Assembly (NCBI GenBank): GCA_027488375.1
Contig: JAIYBW010000004.1
Location: 744,001 to 808,000 of the forward strand
DNA: 64,000 nt
Reading direction: 5' to 3'
Source: Pseudomonadota bacterium
Lineage (GTDB): Bacteria; Bdellovibrionota; Bacteriovoracia; Bacteriovoracales; Bacteriovoracaceae
The notes under the pieces are model-generated. The model was not told the DNA's origin and ran no database searches. It was given only the letters and a program-made list of their open reading frames with translations. Positions 42,134-50,599 of the stretch are shown here, piece after piece; within the stretch, counting starts at the first letter, position 1, and the number at the start of each line of letters is the position of its first letter. The position numbers and the translations under genes were made by a program.

Positions 42134-42955
42134 TCAAAGATTTTTTGTCTCGTTATCGCAATGTGGAACGATAGTCAGACCTTGATTAAAGTTATCAAGA
42201 GTGGCTGCTGCATTCACCATCGACTGGCCAAGAGCACTTGAAGAAGTGACGACATCGGTTCCAGGGACTAAGTTCCCTATCAGTGAATCGGCCAGAGCGA
42301 TATAAAATGCAATCTGCGTGTCATCTGCACCATTAAGCACATTTAACTTAGCAGCAATTAACTGATGGGCAAGATTAATGAGTGCATTACCACCTGAAGT
42401 TGGCAGACCAAAAATGGTATCAAGCTCTGAGGCAGTATAGGTAGGTGTCCCAAGGGCCATTTCTGATGAACCTAAAAGGACTACAACCACGGCTTCATGG
42501 TTCTTCCAATAACCTTGAGTAAGAGTACAACCAAGATCTTGTTCATCAGGCTCATGCCAGTTACCAAATTTGACGATTGCATCAGGCACTTTACCTTTCA
42601 AAATGACTTGAATACATAGACTAGGATTATTAGCAGGTGTCGTAGGTATCCAAGGAGGTACGACTACCGGGAGTTGTTCACAAACGATATACGTACCCAA
42701 TGGAAGTCCCTCGAAGGAAAATGCACCATTCGCATCTGTTACAGTTTGACCTGTGTAAGTCGTTGTAGTGGCCTGTATTGTGATTGTAAAACCTGGAAGT
42801 CGAGGTTCACTATTATCCACACCATTTCCATTGAGATCATTAAACTTATAACCAGTAATACTTCCTGTTACGGCCGATGCTGAGATGGCAAAAGTCGCTA
42901 CAAGTAACGTCATTAATAAAAAAAACCATTTTTTGTTTTTTGACATTTTCAGCAT
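42134..42955 (-). CDS. Exported SdrD B-like/Cna-B domain protein with TQGYWKNH motif
   Basis: 273 residues; ATG after AAGGAGGA. A signal peptide (about 1-29) is followed by an SdrD B-like domain (GSITGYKFNDLNGNGVDNSEPRLPGFTI, then DANGAFSFEGLPLGTYIVCE), a beta sandwich common in surface adhesins. The C-terminal half begins CTLTQGYWKNHEA near 145, a motif shared by a set of bacterial surface proteins of unknown function. Confidence 0.8.
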   Translation of the reverse strand: MLKMSKNKKWFFLLMTLLVATFAISASAVTGSITGYKFNDLNGNGVDNSEPRLPGFTITIQATTTTYTGQTVTDANGAFSFEGLPLGTYIVCEQLPVVVPPWIPTTPANNPSLCIQVILKGKVPDAIVKFGNWHEPDEQDLGCTLTQGYWKNHEAVVVVLLGSSEMALGTPTYTASELDTIFGLPTSGGNALINLAHQLIAAKLNVLNGADDTQIAFYIALADSLIGNLVPGTDVVTSSSALGQSMVNAAATLDNFNQGLTIVPHCDNETKNL

Positions 42956-43073
42956 AAGTAATCCTCCTTATAGATTTAGACTCGAGGTATTTAATAGTTC
43001 ACCGGAGGAAAAAAACACAAAATTTGAACTTAAGATTTTATTGCAAAGGGTAAATTAAGATTTGTTATAGAAA

Positions 43074-43098
43074 TAAAAAAGCCATCTTGCGATGGCTT
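43074..43098 (-). terminator. Rho-independent terminator facing the minus strand
   Basis: Stem AAGCCATC/GATGGCTT with a 4-base loop, followed on the minus strand by TTTTTT. It lies between the plus-strand recombinase-like gene and the minus-strand SdrD gene. No minus-strand gene ends just before it; the nearest is the NmrA-like gene 690 bases away, so it may terminate a long 3' UTR or an antisense RNA. Confidence 0.7.
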
Positions 43099-43102
43099 AA
43101 TT

Positions 43103-43615
43103 ATGTTTTCCGATGGTGGAGCTGAAGTATCAACAGACGAACCGTTCTATCAACACGATTTCATAGAACTTTTACCTCGCACACCCTCTAGAATTTACGA
43201 AAAATGCGCCCCACTTTACGAGAGTGGACTCTCGATTCGCGATATCGAAGAGCGAACAGGAATTCCTAAAACAACTGTTCGTGAAACTTTGAAAAAGAGA
43301 GGAATGGCACTACGTAATCCTCAGGGTGGCAATGCCTCGAAGATTGATAGAACAAAAAACAAGCGCGGCGGTCACACGCCATACGGCTACGCTTACCTTG
43401 ATGGGCAGCTTCTTATTGACCCAAAAGAGCAGATCATTGTCAGAAAAATCCTAAAACTTCACCAGTCAGGGCTATCGGGAAATGCCATTGCGAGAGAATT
43501 GAATAACCAAAAGATTCCAAGTCGGAATGGCAAATCATGGTGTCCGTCAGTTGTGAGAGAAATCATCAAAAGAAACAAATCCAAGCAAACGAAGTCTGGA
43601 GGATCGAATGAATAA
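43103..43615 (+). CDS. Recombinase-domain DNA-binding protein without a catalytic domain
   Basis: 170 residues. An HTH (GLSIRDIEERTGIPKTTVRETLKKRGMALR) precedes a segment like the recombinase domain of large serine recombinases (GGHTPYGYAYLDGQLLIDPKEQIIVRKILKLHQSGLSGNAIARELNNQKIPSRNGKSW). The N-terminal resolvase domain with the catalytic Ser is absent, so it cannot cut DNA by the usual route. It may be a regulator derived from a recombinase or a fragment. No good Shine-Dalgarno precedes the ATG. The last 8 bases overlap the next small gene. Confidence 0.75.
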   Translation: MFSDGGAEVSTDEPFYQHDFIELLPRTPSRIYEKCAPLYESGLSIRDIEERTGIPKTTVRETLKKRGMALRNPQGGNASKIDRTKNKRGGHTPYGYAYLDGQLLIDPKEQIIVRKILKLHQSGLSGNAIARELNNQKIPSRNGKSWCPSVVREIIKRNKSKQTKSGGSNE

Positions 43616-43769
43616 TCTTATCAAAATTGCAACTTTATTGGCCTTTGCAGCCGTTGCCAGTGGCAATCTCCCCAAAATCCTACTGCATGTTAAAAAAGCA
43701 CAGATGCGGCTAATTCAAGACTCAAAGGCATCAACGTGGCGAAAGGCCATGACACTGCCGAGTAGATAA
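43608..43769 (+). CDS. 53-residue protein co-translated with the recombinase-like gene
   Basis: The ATG follows GGAGG and lies inside the 3' end of the recombinase-like gene (overlap ATGAATAA). The peptide begins with a hydrophobic helix (LIKIATLLAFAAVASGNL), then a basic tail (HVKKAQMRLIQDSKASTWRKAM). It could be a small membrane peptide or a partner of the DNA-binding protein. Unknown family. Confidence 0.55.
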   Translation: MNNLIKIATLLAFAAVASGNLPKILLHVKKAQMRLIQDSKASTWRKAMTLPSR

Positions 43770-43790
43770 TTCATGTTTGTTAAGTCAATT

Positions 43791-44633
43791 TTAAAAACTA
43801 TTAATCACATCGAAAATGCTGCGAACGCCTCTGATCGTAATTCCTCTATTGGGCTCTACCTGTATTAGATTTTTTTGAATCGCACCATAAAGACCAACTA
43901 GCTCTCGCGCATAGGATTCAGACAGTCCGTATTTTTGAAACTCTGTGATCCAGGTCTCTTTTGGCGGAGTCACAAGATGCACTTGCTTAGAGAATTTTTT
44001 TTCAAAAGCAGTTTTTACATCCAAGGCACTATATGGATTTGGTCCTAGGACATGAATGATTTGCTCATTGAATTCGCCTTGTAAAGCCCGAGCTGCAACA
44101 TGAGCAATATCAACCACAGAGACTTGATGGAAAGCCTGCGCTTCTGGCAGGTGAAAATTAGGCAGAACTCCCTCGTACTGCACAGGTGGAATAGAGTGTT
44201 TCCAATTCTCCATAAACTCTCCTGGACGAATGAAAGTAACCTTGAATGGATTGTGAGAGAGTTTCTTCTCCAAAATGCGAGCCATGTGAAACATTCCTAT
44301 CTGCTCGTTGCTGTGGGCCCCAAGAGAAGAGAGTGCCACAACGTGTTTGAGATTGATTTTTTCGGCAACTCTCAGAAAAACATTGATTGATTCTTCTATT
44401 TTTAAATAAAAATCAGGCCAGGAAGGCTGGAGTGGAATCAGATAAAAAACAGAATCACACCCCCTGAGTGCTTTCAGAAGAGATTCTTCATCCCATAGAT
44501 CACATTTTCTCCAGTTGATTTCTTTAGACTCTTGATCTCTTGATGAAAGAGCTACAATATCAACAGACTTTGCTTTGAGTTCAGAAACAAGATGAACTCC
44601 GATGTTGCCAGTTGCACCAATAATTCCAATCAT
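43791..44633 (-). CDS. NmrA-like NAD(P)-binding protein
   Basis: 280 residues. The Rossmann start GIIGATGNIG and the atypical short-chain arrangement with VALSSLGAHS and FIRPGEFMENW are characteristic of NmrA/HSCARG-like proteins: redox sensors or quinone reductases that bind NADP(H). Divergent from the AraC-family gene, which may control it. Confidence 0.85.
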   Translation of the reverse strand: MIGIIGATGNIGVHLVSELKAKSVDIVALSSRDQESKEINWRKCDLWDEESLLKALRGCDSVFYLIPLQPSWPDFYLKIEESINVFLRVAEKINLKHVVALSSLGAHSNEQIGMFHMARILEKKLSHNPFKVTFIRPGEFMENWKHSIPPVQYEGVLPNFHLPEAQAFHQVSVVDIAHVAARALQGEFNEQIIHVLGPNPYSALDVKTAFEKKFSKQVHLVTPPKETWITEFQKYGLSESYARELVGLYGAIQKNLIQVEPNRGITIRGVRSIFDVINSF

Positions 44634-44725
44634 GACTTCTCCCGTTTTACTTTTTTAATTAGAATAACCGTGTTTCTGCTTGATTTTAATTGTGTAGAAT
44701 CCATTTTTACTGATAAATTAGACCA

Positions 44726-45646
44726 ATGGACATCCTTTCTGAGATTTTGCAGTCAATTAACTTTTCTGGAATGCTTTTCTCTCAACCTCGGCTCAAGCAC
44801 CCTTGGGCCATTAAGGAAGACTCAATAAACGGGTTTCTTTTTCACTACGCTGTAAAGGGAGACCTCCACTTCAAGCTTTCGGGCGAAAAAAAATGGGAGT
44901 TTCTTAAACCCGGAGACTTTGTACTCATCCTTTCCGGTCAAGGTAACACCATCGCATCAACTCCAAATGCCCGAGAGACCCACATCAATGATGTACTCCC
45001 TAAGCTAGCCAAGAATTCAAAATACTCTGTCGGTGGAACAGGACCAGAGTCTCAGGTTTTATGTGGTTGTTTCGTTGGTGAAAGTAATCTCTTAAAGCTG
45101 TTTCAGAATCCCTCTTATCCATACTTCGTAATCCGAGAATCAACCATCAAAACTCTTGGACTAAGCTTATATTTGGATGATCTCATCGCTCACCACTCCC
45201 TTACCGGAAACGGAGCACAGATCATGATCGATAGCCTGTTGAAGATTGTGTTTCTCAAGGTCTTTCAAAACCTGATTGCCGAAGATAAAATCTCTGGCCC
45301 GATCCCAGGCGTTCATAAAAGTCCCATCGTGCTGAAAGTGACGGAAGTTTTTGAGTCTGATCTTTCGAAGAAGTGGAGCGTGGAAGAGCTTGTGGCAAGA
45401 GTAGGGTGCTCTCGAAACACTCTTATCACTCATTGTAAAAATTCTGTCGGCATGGGACCCATTGAGTATTCGAACTTTCTAAGAATACTCAAGGCCCAGC
45501 TGATTTTAGTATCCAGGCCGGATATACGTGTAAAGAATCTAGCTGAGATGCTCGGATATCAGTCAGATGAAAACTTTCTTTTCAATTTCAAGAAATTCAC
45601 GCAAATGACACCACGGGAGTTTAAAGATCTAAGAGCGAAAGCATAG
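44726..45646 (+). CDS. AraC family transcriptional regulator with N-terminal cupin
   Basis: 306 residues. The N-terminal half is a cupin_6-type ligand domain (FHYAVKGDLHFKLSGEKKWEFLKPGDFVLILSGQGN). The C-terminal 100 residues hold two HTH units (WSVEELVARVGCSRNTLITHCKN and VKNLAEMLGYQSDENFLFNFKKFTQMTPREFKDL), the diagnostic AraC end. It is divergent from the NmrA-like gene; such pairs often respond to a redox or aldehyde signal. Confidence 0.88.
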   Translation: MDILSEILQSINFSGMLFSQPRLKHPWAIKEDSINGFLFHYAVKGDLHFKLSGEKKWEFLKPGDFVLILSGQGNTIASTPNARETHINDVLPKLAKNSKYSVGGTGPESQVLCGCFVGESNLLKLFQNPSYPYFVIRESTIKTLGLSLYLDDLIAHHSLTGNGAQIMIDSLLKIVFLKVFQNLIAEDKISGPIPGVHKSPIVLKVTEVFESDLSKKWSVEELVARVGCSRNTLITHCKNSVGMGPIEYSNFLRILKAQLILVSRPDIRVKNLAEMLGYQSDENFLFNFKKFTQMTPREFKDLRAKA

Positions 45647-45729
45647 ATTCTTAAAGTCTCGGTTGCTTTCTACGACAATTTGCGACATGCATTTATCCAA
45701 AAGAATTGACTAAGATTAAGTTATAAATT

Positions 45730-45753
45730 AGATTACCAACTGGTAGGTAATCT
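45730..45753. promoter_or_regulatory. Inverted-repeat operator abutting the TetR start codon
   Basis: AGATTACC, 8 bases, GGTAATCT form an 8-bp perfect inverted repeat ending exactly at the ATG of the TetR gene; an inner ACCA/TGGT pair adds symmetry. The site also contains the AGG used as Shine-Dalgarno, so repressor binding would block initiation. Autoregulation is inferred from position. Confidence 0.65.
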
Positions 45754-46311
45754 ATGGGTTTAAAACCAACAGATGCTAAAGAAAGAATCATTAATGCCAT
45801 GATATCAATCTGCGCTCAGGAAGGCGTTGAGGCACTCACACTTGAAAAAGTCTCTAAAGCATCCAGACTCACAAAACCAGGTGTCCTCTACTACTTTAAG
45901 AACAAAGAGGAGCTTCTGATTGGTCTTACTGAGTATGTAATCGAAAAATGGCTTGGAGACATCGAGGAAAAATCAAAAAAAGACAAGAACAAGGTTGGTA
46001 ACTTTTGTCGTGCCTATCTTGAAACGCAACTTGAAGATGATTTGAACAAGGCTTGGCAGTCAGCATTTCGATACCTTCTGACGAAAGTCCCACGTCCTGA
46101 CGTTATTCAGAAACAACAGGAAAAACTATATTCTTTCATCTATAAAAGACTACTCAGTGACGGGATACCTCCCGAAAATGCATTAACAATTTTTCTTTGC
46201 TCAGACGCTCTCTGCTTTAATGAGGTTTTTGGATTGCCTAAGCCTCCAAAGGAGGCCATGAGCAAAATGCTTAAAAAACTTCTTCAATTAACAAAAGAGA
46301 GATCATTATGA
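45754..46311 (+). CDS. TetR family transcriptional regulator
   Basis: 185 residues. N-terminal HTH: AKERIINAMISICAQEGVEALTLEKVSKASRLTKPGVLYYFKNKEELLIGL, the classic TetR pattern. The C-terminal effector region is unassigned. Its stop overlaps the SDR start by four bases (ATGA), so the pair forms an operon under the abutting operator. Confidence 0.9.
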   Translation: MGLKPTDAKERIINAMISICAQEGVEALTLEKVSKASRLTKPGVLYYFKNKEELLIGLTEYVIEKWLGDIEEKSKKDKNKVGNFCRAYLETQLEDDLNKAWQSAFRYLLTKVPRPDVIQKQQEKLYSFIYKRLLSDGIPPENALTIFLCSDALCFNEVFGLPKPPKEAMSKMLKKLLQLTKERSL

Positions 46312-47000
46312 AAACTTATCTGATCGTCGGCGGTTCGAGAGGCATTGGACAAGAGGTCGCCAGAGCTTTTTCAGCTCGAAATAATATTGAGCTATTCACA
46401 GTAAGTAGAACGAAATCTCAGTTCGGAAAATGGATTGAATCCGACATTTCAACAAATGCTGGCATACAAAAGATTAGTAAACATTTCGAAAACAAGCGAC
46501 TTGATGCCCTCCTCTATCTCGGTGGGACCTGGGAGAAGAATGCTTTTACAAAAGAGTATGAATTCGAGACTTCGTCTTTTGAAGAAATTGATAACGTTAT
46601 AAGTGTAAATTTAATCGCTCCACTAAAACTTACAAAATCCTTACTCTCCTCGCTAAAATTATCACAAAGCCCAAAAGTAATTTTCATGGGGGCACTCTCG
46701 GGGCTTTCGAACCGTGGCACGAAAGAAGTTGCAAACACTGCGTCCAAATATGGTCTCCAAGGAATGTCGGAAGCACTTAGCCTATCACTCCGTAAATATG
46801 CTATTGGTTTCACCGTTATCAATCCTGGGAATATTGCTACGGAAGAGGTTCTTAACGATATAAAAACGAATCAGTTCAGGCAGCAAATACCTATCCCTAT
46901 GAATGACCTTGTTTCAACAATTGATCTATGCCTATCTCTTTCAAGGAATTCTTACCCGGAGCAAATCAACCTCACACAAACCTATAATTCAGTTGAATGA
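46308..47000 (+). CDS. SDR family protein with an altered active site
   Basis: 230 residues. The cofactor motif GGSRGIGQ is intact and IFMGALSGLSN provides the active-site Ser. The usual Tyr-xxx-Lys is written NTASK, so Asn stands where the catalytic Tyr should be. Activity may be altered or lost. It is co-transcribed with the TetR gene. Confidence 0.82.
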   Translation: MKTYLIVGGSRGIGQEVARAFSARNNIELFTVSRTKSQFGKWIESDISTNAGIQKISKHFENKRLDALLYLGGTWEKNAFTKEYEFETSSFEEIDNVISVNLIAPLKLTKSLLSSLKLSQSPKVIFMGALSGLSNRGTKEVANTASKYGLQGMSEALSLSLRKYAIGFTVINPGNIATEEVLNDIKTNQFRQQIPIPMNDLVSTIDLCLSLSRNSYPEQINLTQTYNSVE

Positions 47001-47145
47001 GTTTCAAATGTAACAACTCCTTCGGATTATTAATGGATGTTACTACAAATTTCTTTTTTTGATTCAATCCCCGCCACCAAACGGGTGACGAAACAACAGA
47101 CGAACCAAATTCAGAATTAAAAATGATTTGTGAATTTAGGGCTTT

Positions 47146-47172
47146 GCGAACCACCGCTGGACGGTGGTTCGC
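47146..47172 (-). terminator. 11-bp perfect hairpin just past the tmRNA 3' end
   Basis: Arms GCGAACCACCG and CGGTGGTTCGC flank a 5-base loop. On the minus strand it begins 10 bases after the encoded CCA of tmRNA. No U-run follows, so it may protect or process the 3' end as well as terminate. Confidence 0.55.
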
Positions 47173-47182
47173 TTACGATAAA

Positions 47183-47548
47183 TGGTGGAGGTGGCGGGAA
47201 TCGAACCCGCGTCCGAAAAACCTTCCAGTAGAGAGTCCCACGTGCGTCTCTGGTAAGTTAGTACCAATACTATTTTTGATTTTTACTGAACCAACAAACA
47301 GTCGTTGCTTTTAAAGAGTAACAACACCTGATCTCTTCGCGGTTTATATTTCGAACGTTCCGCCAACGTTTTTACCAGCTTTTTGTTATCGGTGCTGGCC
47401 CCTCAGGTGTCAATTAGACGTAGTCTAATTAAGCAGCCATTGCGTAATCGTTGCCGATTAACATGTGATCGACTTTTGAAGTGGCCTGTCGATCAACCAC
47501 TGCACGCACTCAATCCTTCTAGTTCCCCGTCGAAACCTGGGCACCCCC
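47183..47548 (-). ncRNA. ssrA: tmRNA (transfer-messenger RNA)
   Basis: 366 nt. The 5' end GGGGGTGCCCAGG pairs with the 3' acceptor strand CACCTCC ahead of the encoded ACCA, and the T-arm GGTTCGATTCCC is present. The tag frame reads GNDYAMAA and ends in TAA (47429-47455), with the stop inside the helix AATTAGAC/GTCTAATT. tmRNA with SmpB rescues stalled ribosomes and tags the product for proteolysis. The apparent protein frame reading across the 3' end on the other strand is an artefact. Confidence 0.95.
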
Positions 47549-47562
47549 GGATAAGTGAAATC

Positions 47563-47591
47563 ATCATAGCAGAAAAAGAGTTCTTGGACAA
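47563..47591 (-). promoter_or_regulatory. Sigma-70-type promoter of tmRNA
   Basis: Minus-strand -35 TTGTCC and -10 TATGAT are separated by exactly 17 bases. The -10 box is 14 bases before the mature 5' end, which leaves a short leader to be trimmed by RNase P. Confidence 0.75.
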
Positions 47592-47597
47592 CGAGGC

Positions 47598-49118
47598 TTA
47601 GTAGATATGGATATAGTGCTCATGCACCACACCCTTAAACATATCTTTATACTCTTTAATGACTGGATTTTTTGAACGTAAGCGCTTCAGGGCCTTTCTA
47701 GAAACATAGACAGTTGAGTCATCACCACGTTCAGCGTTGTAAAGGATGTACGCAAACTTGAGCTTATTGATATCTTCTGACAAAATTAATTTTTCAAGGA
47801 GAGGTTCTTTTTCTAAGTAACTGCCCTGTGATCCTAAATCCCATGTGTTCAATCCATGGTTAAGGATTTTACCAAAAACTTCATGGGCCCCGGCTTCGGC
47901 CATCATCTCAAGAAATGACTTTTTAGTTTTAGGATTAATAACAACAGCACCCTGGCCAATAAGTTTCATATGCTCCACAAATTGAGCAATTAATTCATCA
48001 CGCTTTTTCTCATCACTCTCCGCTAAAATTTTCTCCATTAAGTCAAAGGACTGATGATTCATGACATCGAGTATTCCTTTTTCAAGACTTTGAAGATTAT
48101 TTAAACTTCCTCCAACTGGAGCATCACAAAACTCCGGCGAAAGCTCCGGATGCAAATTTAAATAATCCGGCAGCTTCCCTAGCCTACCTTTTTGCGCAAT
48201 TAATTTATTAGACTTTGATCCATCATCTAACATTTTAAGATAAATATCTTTTGTCATCTCAGCACAAGAACTTGTCGCCTTCATGGTGGCGAGCTGATTA
48301 AAGTAAACTGGCATTTGACCTGCAGGAAAGTCCCCTGAATTCACAAGATCCAAGGCGAGATCGCATTTATTATTTTTTATAAGACAAAGAGGAATATCTT
48401 TGTGAACGGATGTAAACATCTCAGGATACTTGGCCTTGTATTGATTGAGTTCATCCAGAGTTTTTGACTGGCAAACCTCATCAGGAATCTTGGCAAAAGG
48501 CTTAAGTCTTTCAAGAATAACAAGGTACTGGTGTTTTTCCTTTTCACGGTAATCATCTTTAAAAAAATCTTGAGTCCGTTCAATCTCTCGAATCAGCCCC
48601 TCTACTTCAGATACATACCCGGCCAGAAATTTCTGATCATCCCACGGGAGCCCCCATCGCTCTGAGGTCAGCTTGAGATCCTCATTCCCCTCAGCGGGAA
48701 AAAGAAGATTTAAATTCTCTACATGAACTTCAGCTTCAATCGTATTAGGATTTTCAATCATCACTTGAAAAATATTTTTTCCTCTAAAAAGTGTCCCCTT
48801 TGGTAGATCTCTCAACACTCTCTCTTTAAGAAGAGGATTTGGTATCACATGATTTCGTAAAACATTTTCTGCAACTGACTCAGTTCTTTCATTTGGTGAA
48901 TAAAGATAACCTTCAATTCCGTATTTTTTATTATAGGTTTTAAGAAAATTTTTGTATTTGATGCTAAAACTATCTGTTTTTCCATTGGCAAAAAAAATCG
49001 CAGTTCGAAGTTCACTAAAGCATTCTGGATTTTTAAAATCTGTTTTACAGGGATCCGCCGCCAAAGCCAGAGTTGACGCCCAAACATAAAAGAAGAAGTA
49101 AAAGGTCTTTTTCATCAT
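47598..49118 (-). CDS. Secreted protein with possible ankyrin-like C-terminus
   Basis: 506 residues from the second of several candidate ATGs, chosen because it opens a signal peptide (MMKKTFYFFFYVWASTLALA). No strong Shine-Dalgarno marks any candidate. The C-terminal half has repeated helix pairs (KSFLEMMAEAGAHEVFGKILNHGLN, then KEPLLEKLILSEDINKLKFAYILYN) like degenerate ankyrin repeats. An early Cys pair (CKTDFKNPEC) follows the cleavage site. Function unknown. Confidence 0.6.
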   Translation of the reverse strand: MMKKTFYFFFYVWASTLALAADPCKTDFKNPECFSELRTAIFFANGKTDSFSIKYKNFLKTYNKKYGIEGYLYSPNERTESVAENVLRNHVIPNPLLKERVLRDLPKGTLFRGKNIFQVMIENPNTIEAEVHVENLNLLFPAEGNEDLKLTSERWGLPWDDQKFLAGYVSEVEGLIREIERTQDFFKDDYREKEKHQYLVILERLKPFAKIPDEVCQSKTLDELNQYKAKYPEMFTSVHKDIPLCLIKNNKCDLALDLVNSGDFPAGQMPVYFNQLATMKATSSCAEMTKDIYLKMLDDGSKSNKLIAQKGRLGKLPDYLNLHPELSPEFCDAPVGGSLNNLQSLEKGILDVMNHQSFDLMEKILAESDEKKRDELIAQFVEHMKLIGQGAVVINPKTKKSFLEMMAEAGAHEVFGKILNHGLNTWDLGSQGSYLEKEPLLEKLILSEDINKLKFAYILYNAERGDDSTVYVSRKALKRLRSKNPVIKEYKDMFKGVVHEHYIHIY

Positions 49119-49225
49119 TAGGTTTATCGGCATTTCAGCTAAAAAACTGACTTTATCCATATCCCGACTATCACACTCTGGCTTATTCCCCTGCCCACCC
49201 TATGAAAGCTGATTTAAACTAAGTC

Positions 49226-50029
49226 ATGGCCAAAATACTTAAACTCTCCTCCCTTCTAAAATCTTTACCCACCAATTCTTTCTCTGAGGCGCAAAAGAAT
49301 GCCATGGAAGAGGAGACAAAAGAGTTACAACTCCATATGCTGCGGATACAGCAGGGCGTTTTTCATAAAAAAGATCGAGTGGTCATTATTTTAGAAGGCT
49401 TCGATGCGGCCGGAAAAGGTGGAGCGATTCGAAAGATCACTGAAAATCTCGATCCAAGAAGTGTGAAAGTTGTTCCCATTGGGGCGCCTCATCCAGAGGA
49501 TCAAGGTAAGCACTGGCTCTATCGCTTCTGGCGCGAACTTCCAGCTGAAGGTCACATAACCATCTTTGATCGAAGTTGGTATGGGCGAGTCTTAGTGGAA
49601 AAAGTGGAGAAGCTCACTGACGCTGAAAAACTTAAACGGGCCCATCAAGAAATTAATGAATTTGAAGCTCAACTTCAAAATGATGGCATTGTGCTCATTA
49701 AAATATTTCTCGCTATCAGCGAGGATGAGCAACTCGAGCGCTTCAAGGCAAGAATCAATGACCCCTATAAGCAATGGAAAATTTCAATGGATGATATTCG
49801 GGCCCGCAAAAAGTGGGATGAATACGTTGAAGCCGTGGATGAGCTCTTTAAAAAGACCCACCTTCCCTCATCACCTTGGCATCTCATACCGGCCAACTCA
49901 AAACGCTTTACCCGTCTCGAAGTTTTAAAAATCCTCACTAAAAAACTTAAAACTCACTCCGACTGGATGGAGAAGGCCGCTCAGAAGTATGATCAGCAAA
50001 AACTACTAAAACTTCTTAAAAAGATTTAA
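49226..50029 (+). CDS. ppk2: Polyphosphate kinase 2
   Basis: 267 residues. Walker A EGFDAAGKGGAIR (57-69), the substrate block HPEDQGKHWLYRFWRELP and Walker B IFDRSWYGRVLVE identify the PPK2 family. These enzymes transfer phosphate between polyphosphate and nucleotides, usually regenerating NTPs from polyphosphate. The size fits a single-domain PPK2; the subclass (I, II or III) cannot be fixed by eye. Confidence 0.92.
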   Translation: MAKILKLSSLLKSLPTNSFSEAQKNAMEEETKELQLHMLRIQQGVFHKKDRVVIILEGFDAAGKGGAIRKITENLDPRSVKVVPIGAPHPEDQGKHWLYRFWRELPAEGHITIFDRSWYGRVLVEKVEKLTDAEKLKRAHQEINEFEAQLQNDGIVLIKIFLAISEDEQLERFKARINDPYKQWKISMDDIRARKKWDEYVEAVDELFKKTHLPSSPWHLIPANSKRFTRLEVLKILTKKLKTHSDWMEKAAQKYDQQKLLKLLKKI

Positions 50030-50128
50030 TTCTCTACGTTGAATCAACGAGTTAGGCTAGTTTAGGGATTAGATAAAATATTCAGGCCCCCTTAAAGGTG
50101 GTCATCTTTTCTGTTAAAACCCTTTCCC

Positions 50129-50599
50129 ATGAAAATACTATTATCCCTTTTAGTTCTCCAAGTCTCATTGGCCTTCGCTGCGGAAAGCTTTCCGAGTGGG
50201 CCTCATCCAGAACTCACTCCTGGAGAACTTTGCACCCGACCTGATACATACAGGTACCCGGAGAGAATTGCTTACTGTGAGCGAGATGTATCTTCAGAAA
50301 CTAAAGATGATGTCTTCTTATCTTATCGTCGAATCGGCTACACTATGCCTTCAGATCGCCGCTCAAGTTATAAGATTGACCACTATATTCCTCTCTGTGC
50401 AGGAGGATCAAATGGTGTGGATAACCTCTGGCCTCAACACCTCACTATTGGCCGACAGACAGATTTTATTGAAGATCTTGGATGTCAAATGCTTGCCAAA
50501 GGTAAGATCACTCAAGCTGAACTTATTGGTTTAATTAAAAGAGCGAAGAATGATCTTTCAGAGGCTTCAAATGTTTTAAGGATCCTTAGAAATCTTTAA
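50129..50599 (+). CDS. Secreted HNH-like nuclease
   Basis: 156 residues with a signal peptide (about 1-17). The block YKIDHYIPLCAGGSNGVDNLWPQHL is the DHxIPL-GG-NLWPQ pattern of secreted HNH nucleases. Four Cys, two of them before the nuclease block, could form disulphides. Likely a DNase acting outside the cell or in the periplasm, possibly in nutrient scavenging. Confidence 0.8.
   Translation: MKILLSLLVLQVSLAFAAESFPSGPHPELTPGELCTRPDTYRYPERIAYCERDVSSETKDDVFLSYRRIGYTMPSDRRSSYKIDHYIPLCAGGSNGVDNLWPQHLTIGRQTDFIEDLGCQMLAKGKITQAELIGLIKRAKNDLSEASNVLRILRNL

Noticed and set aside
47123-47314. Open frame on the plus strand reading WRWRESNPRP across the tmRNA
   Set aside because: It is the antisense of the tmRNA 3' end, a frequent annotation artefact, with no start signal.
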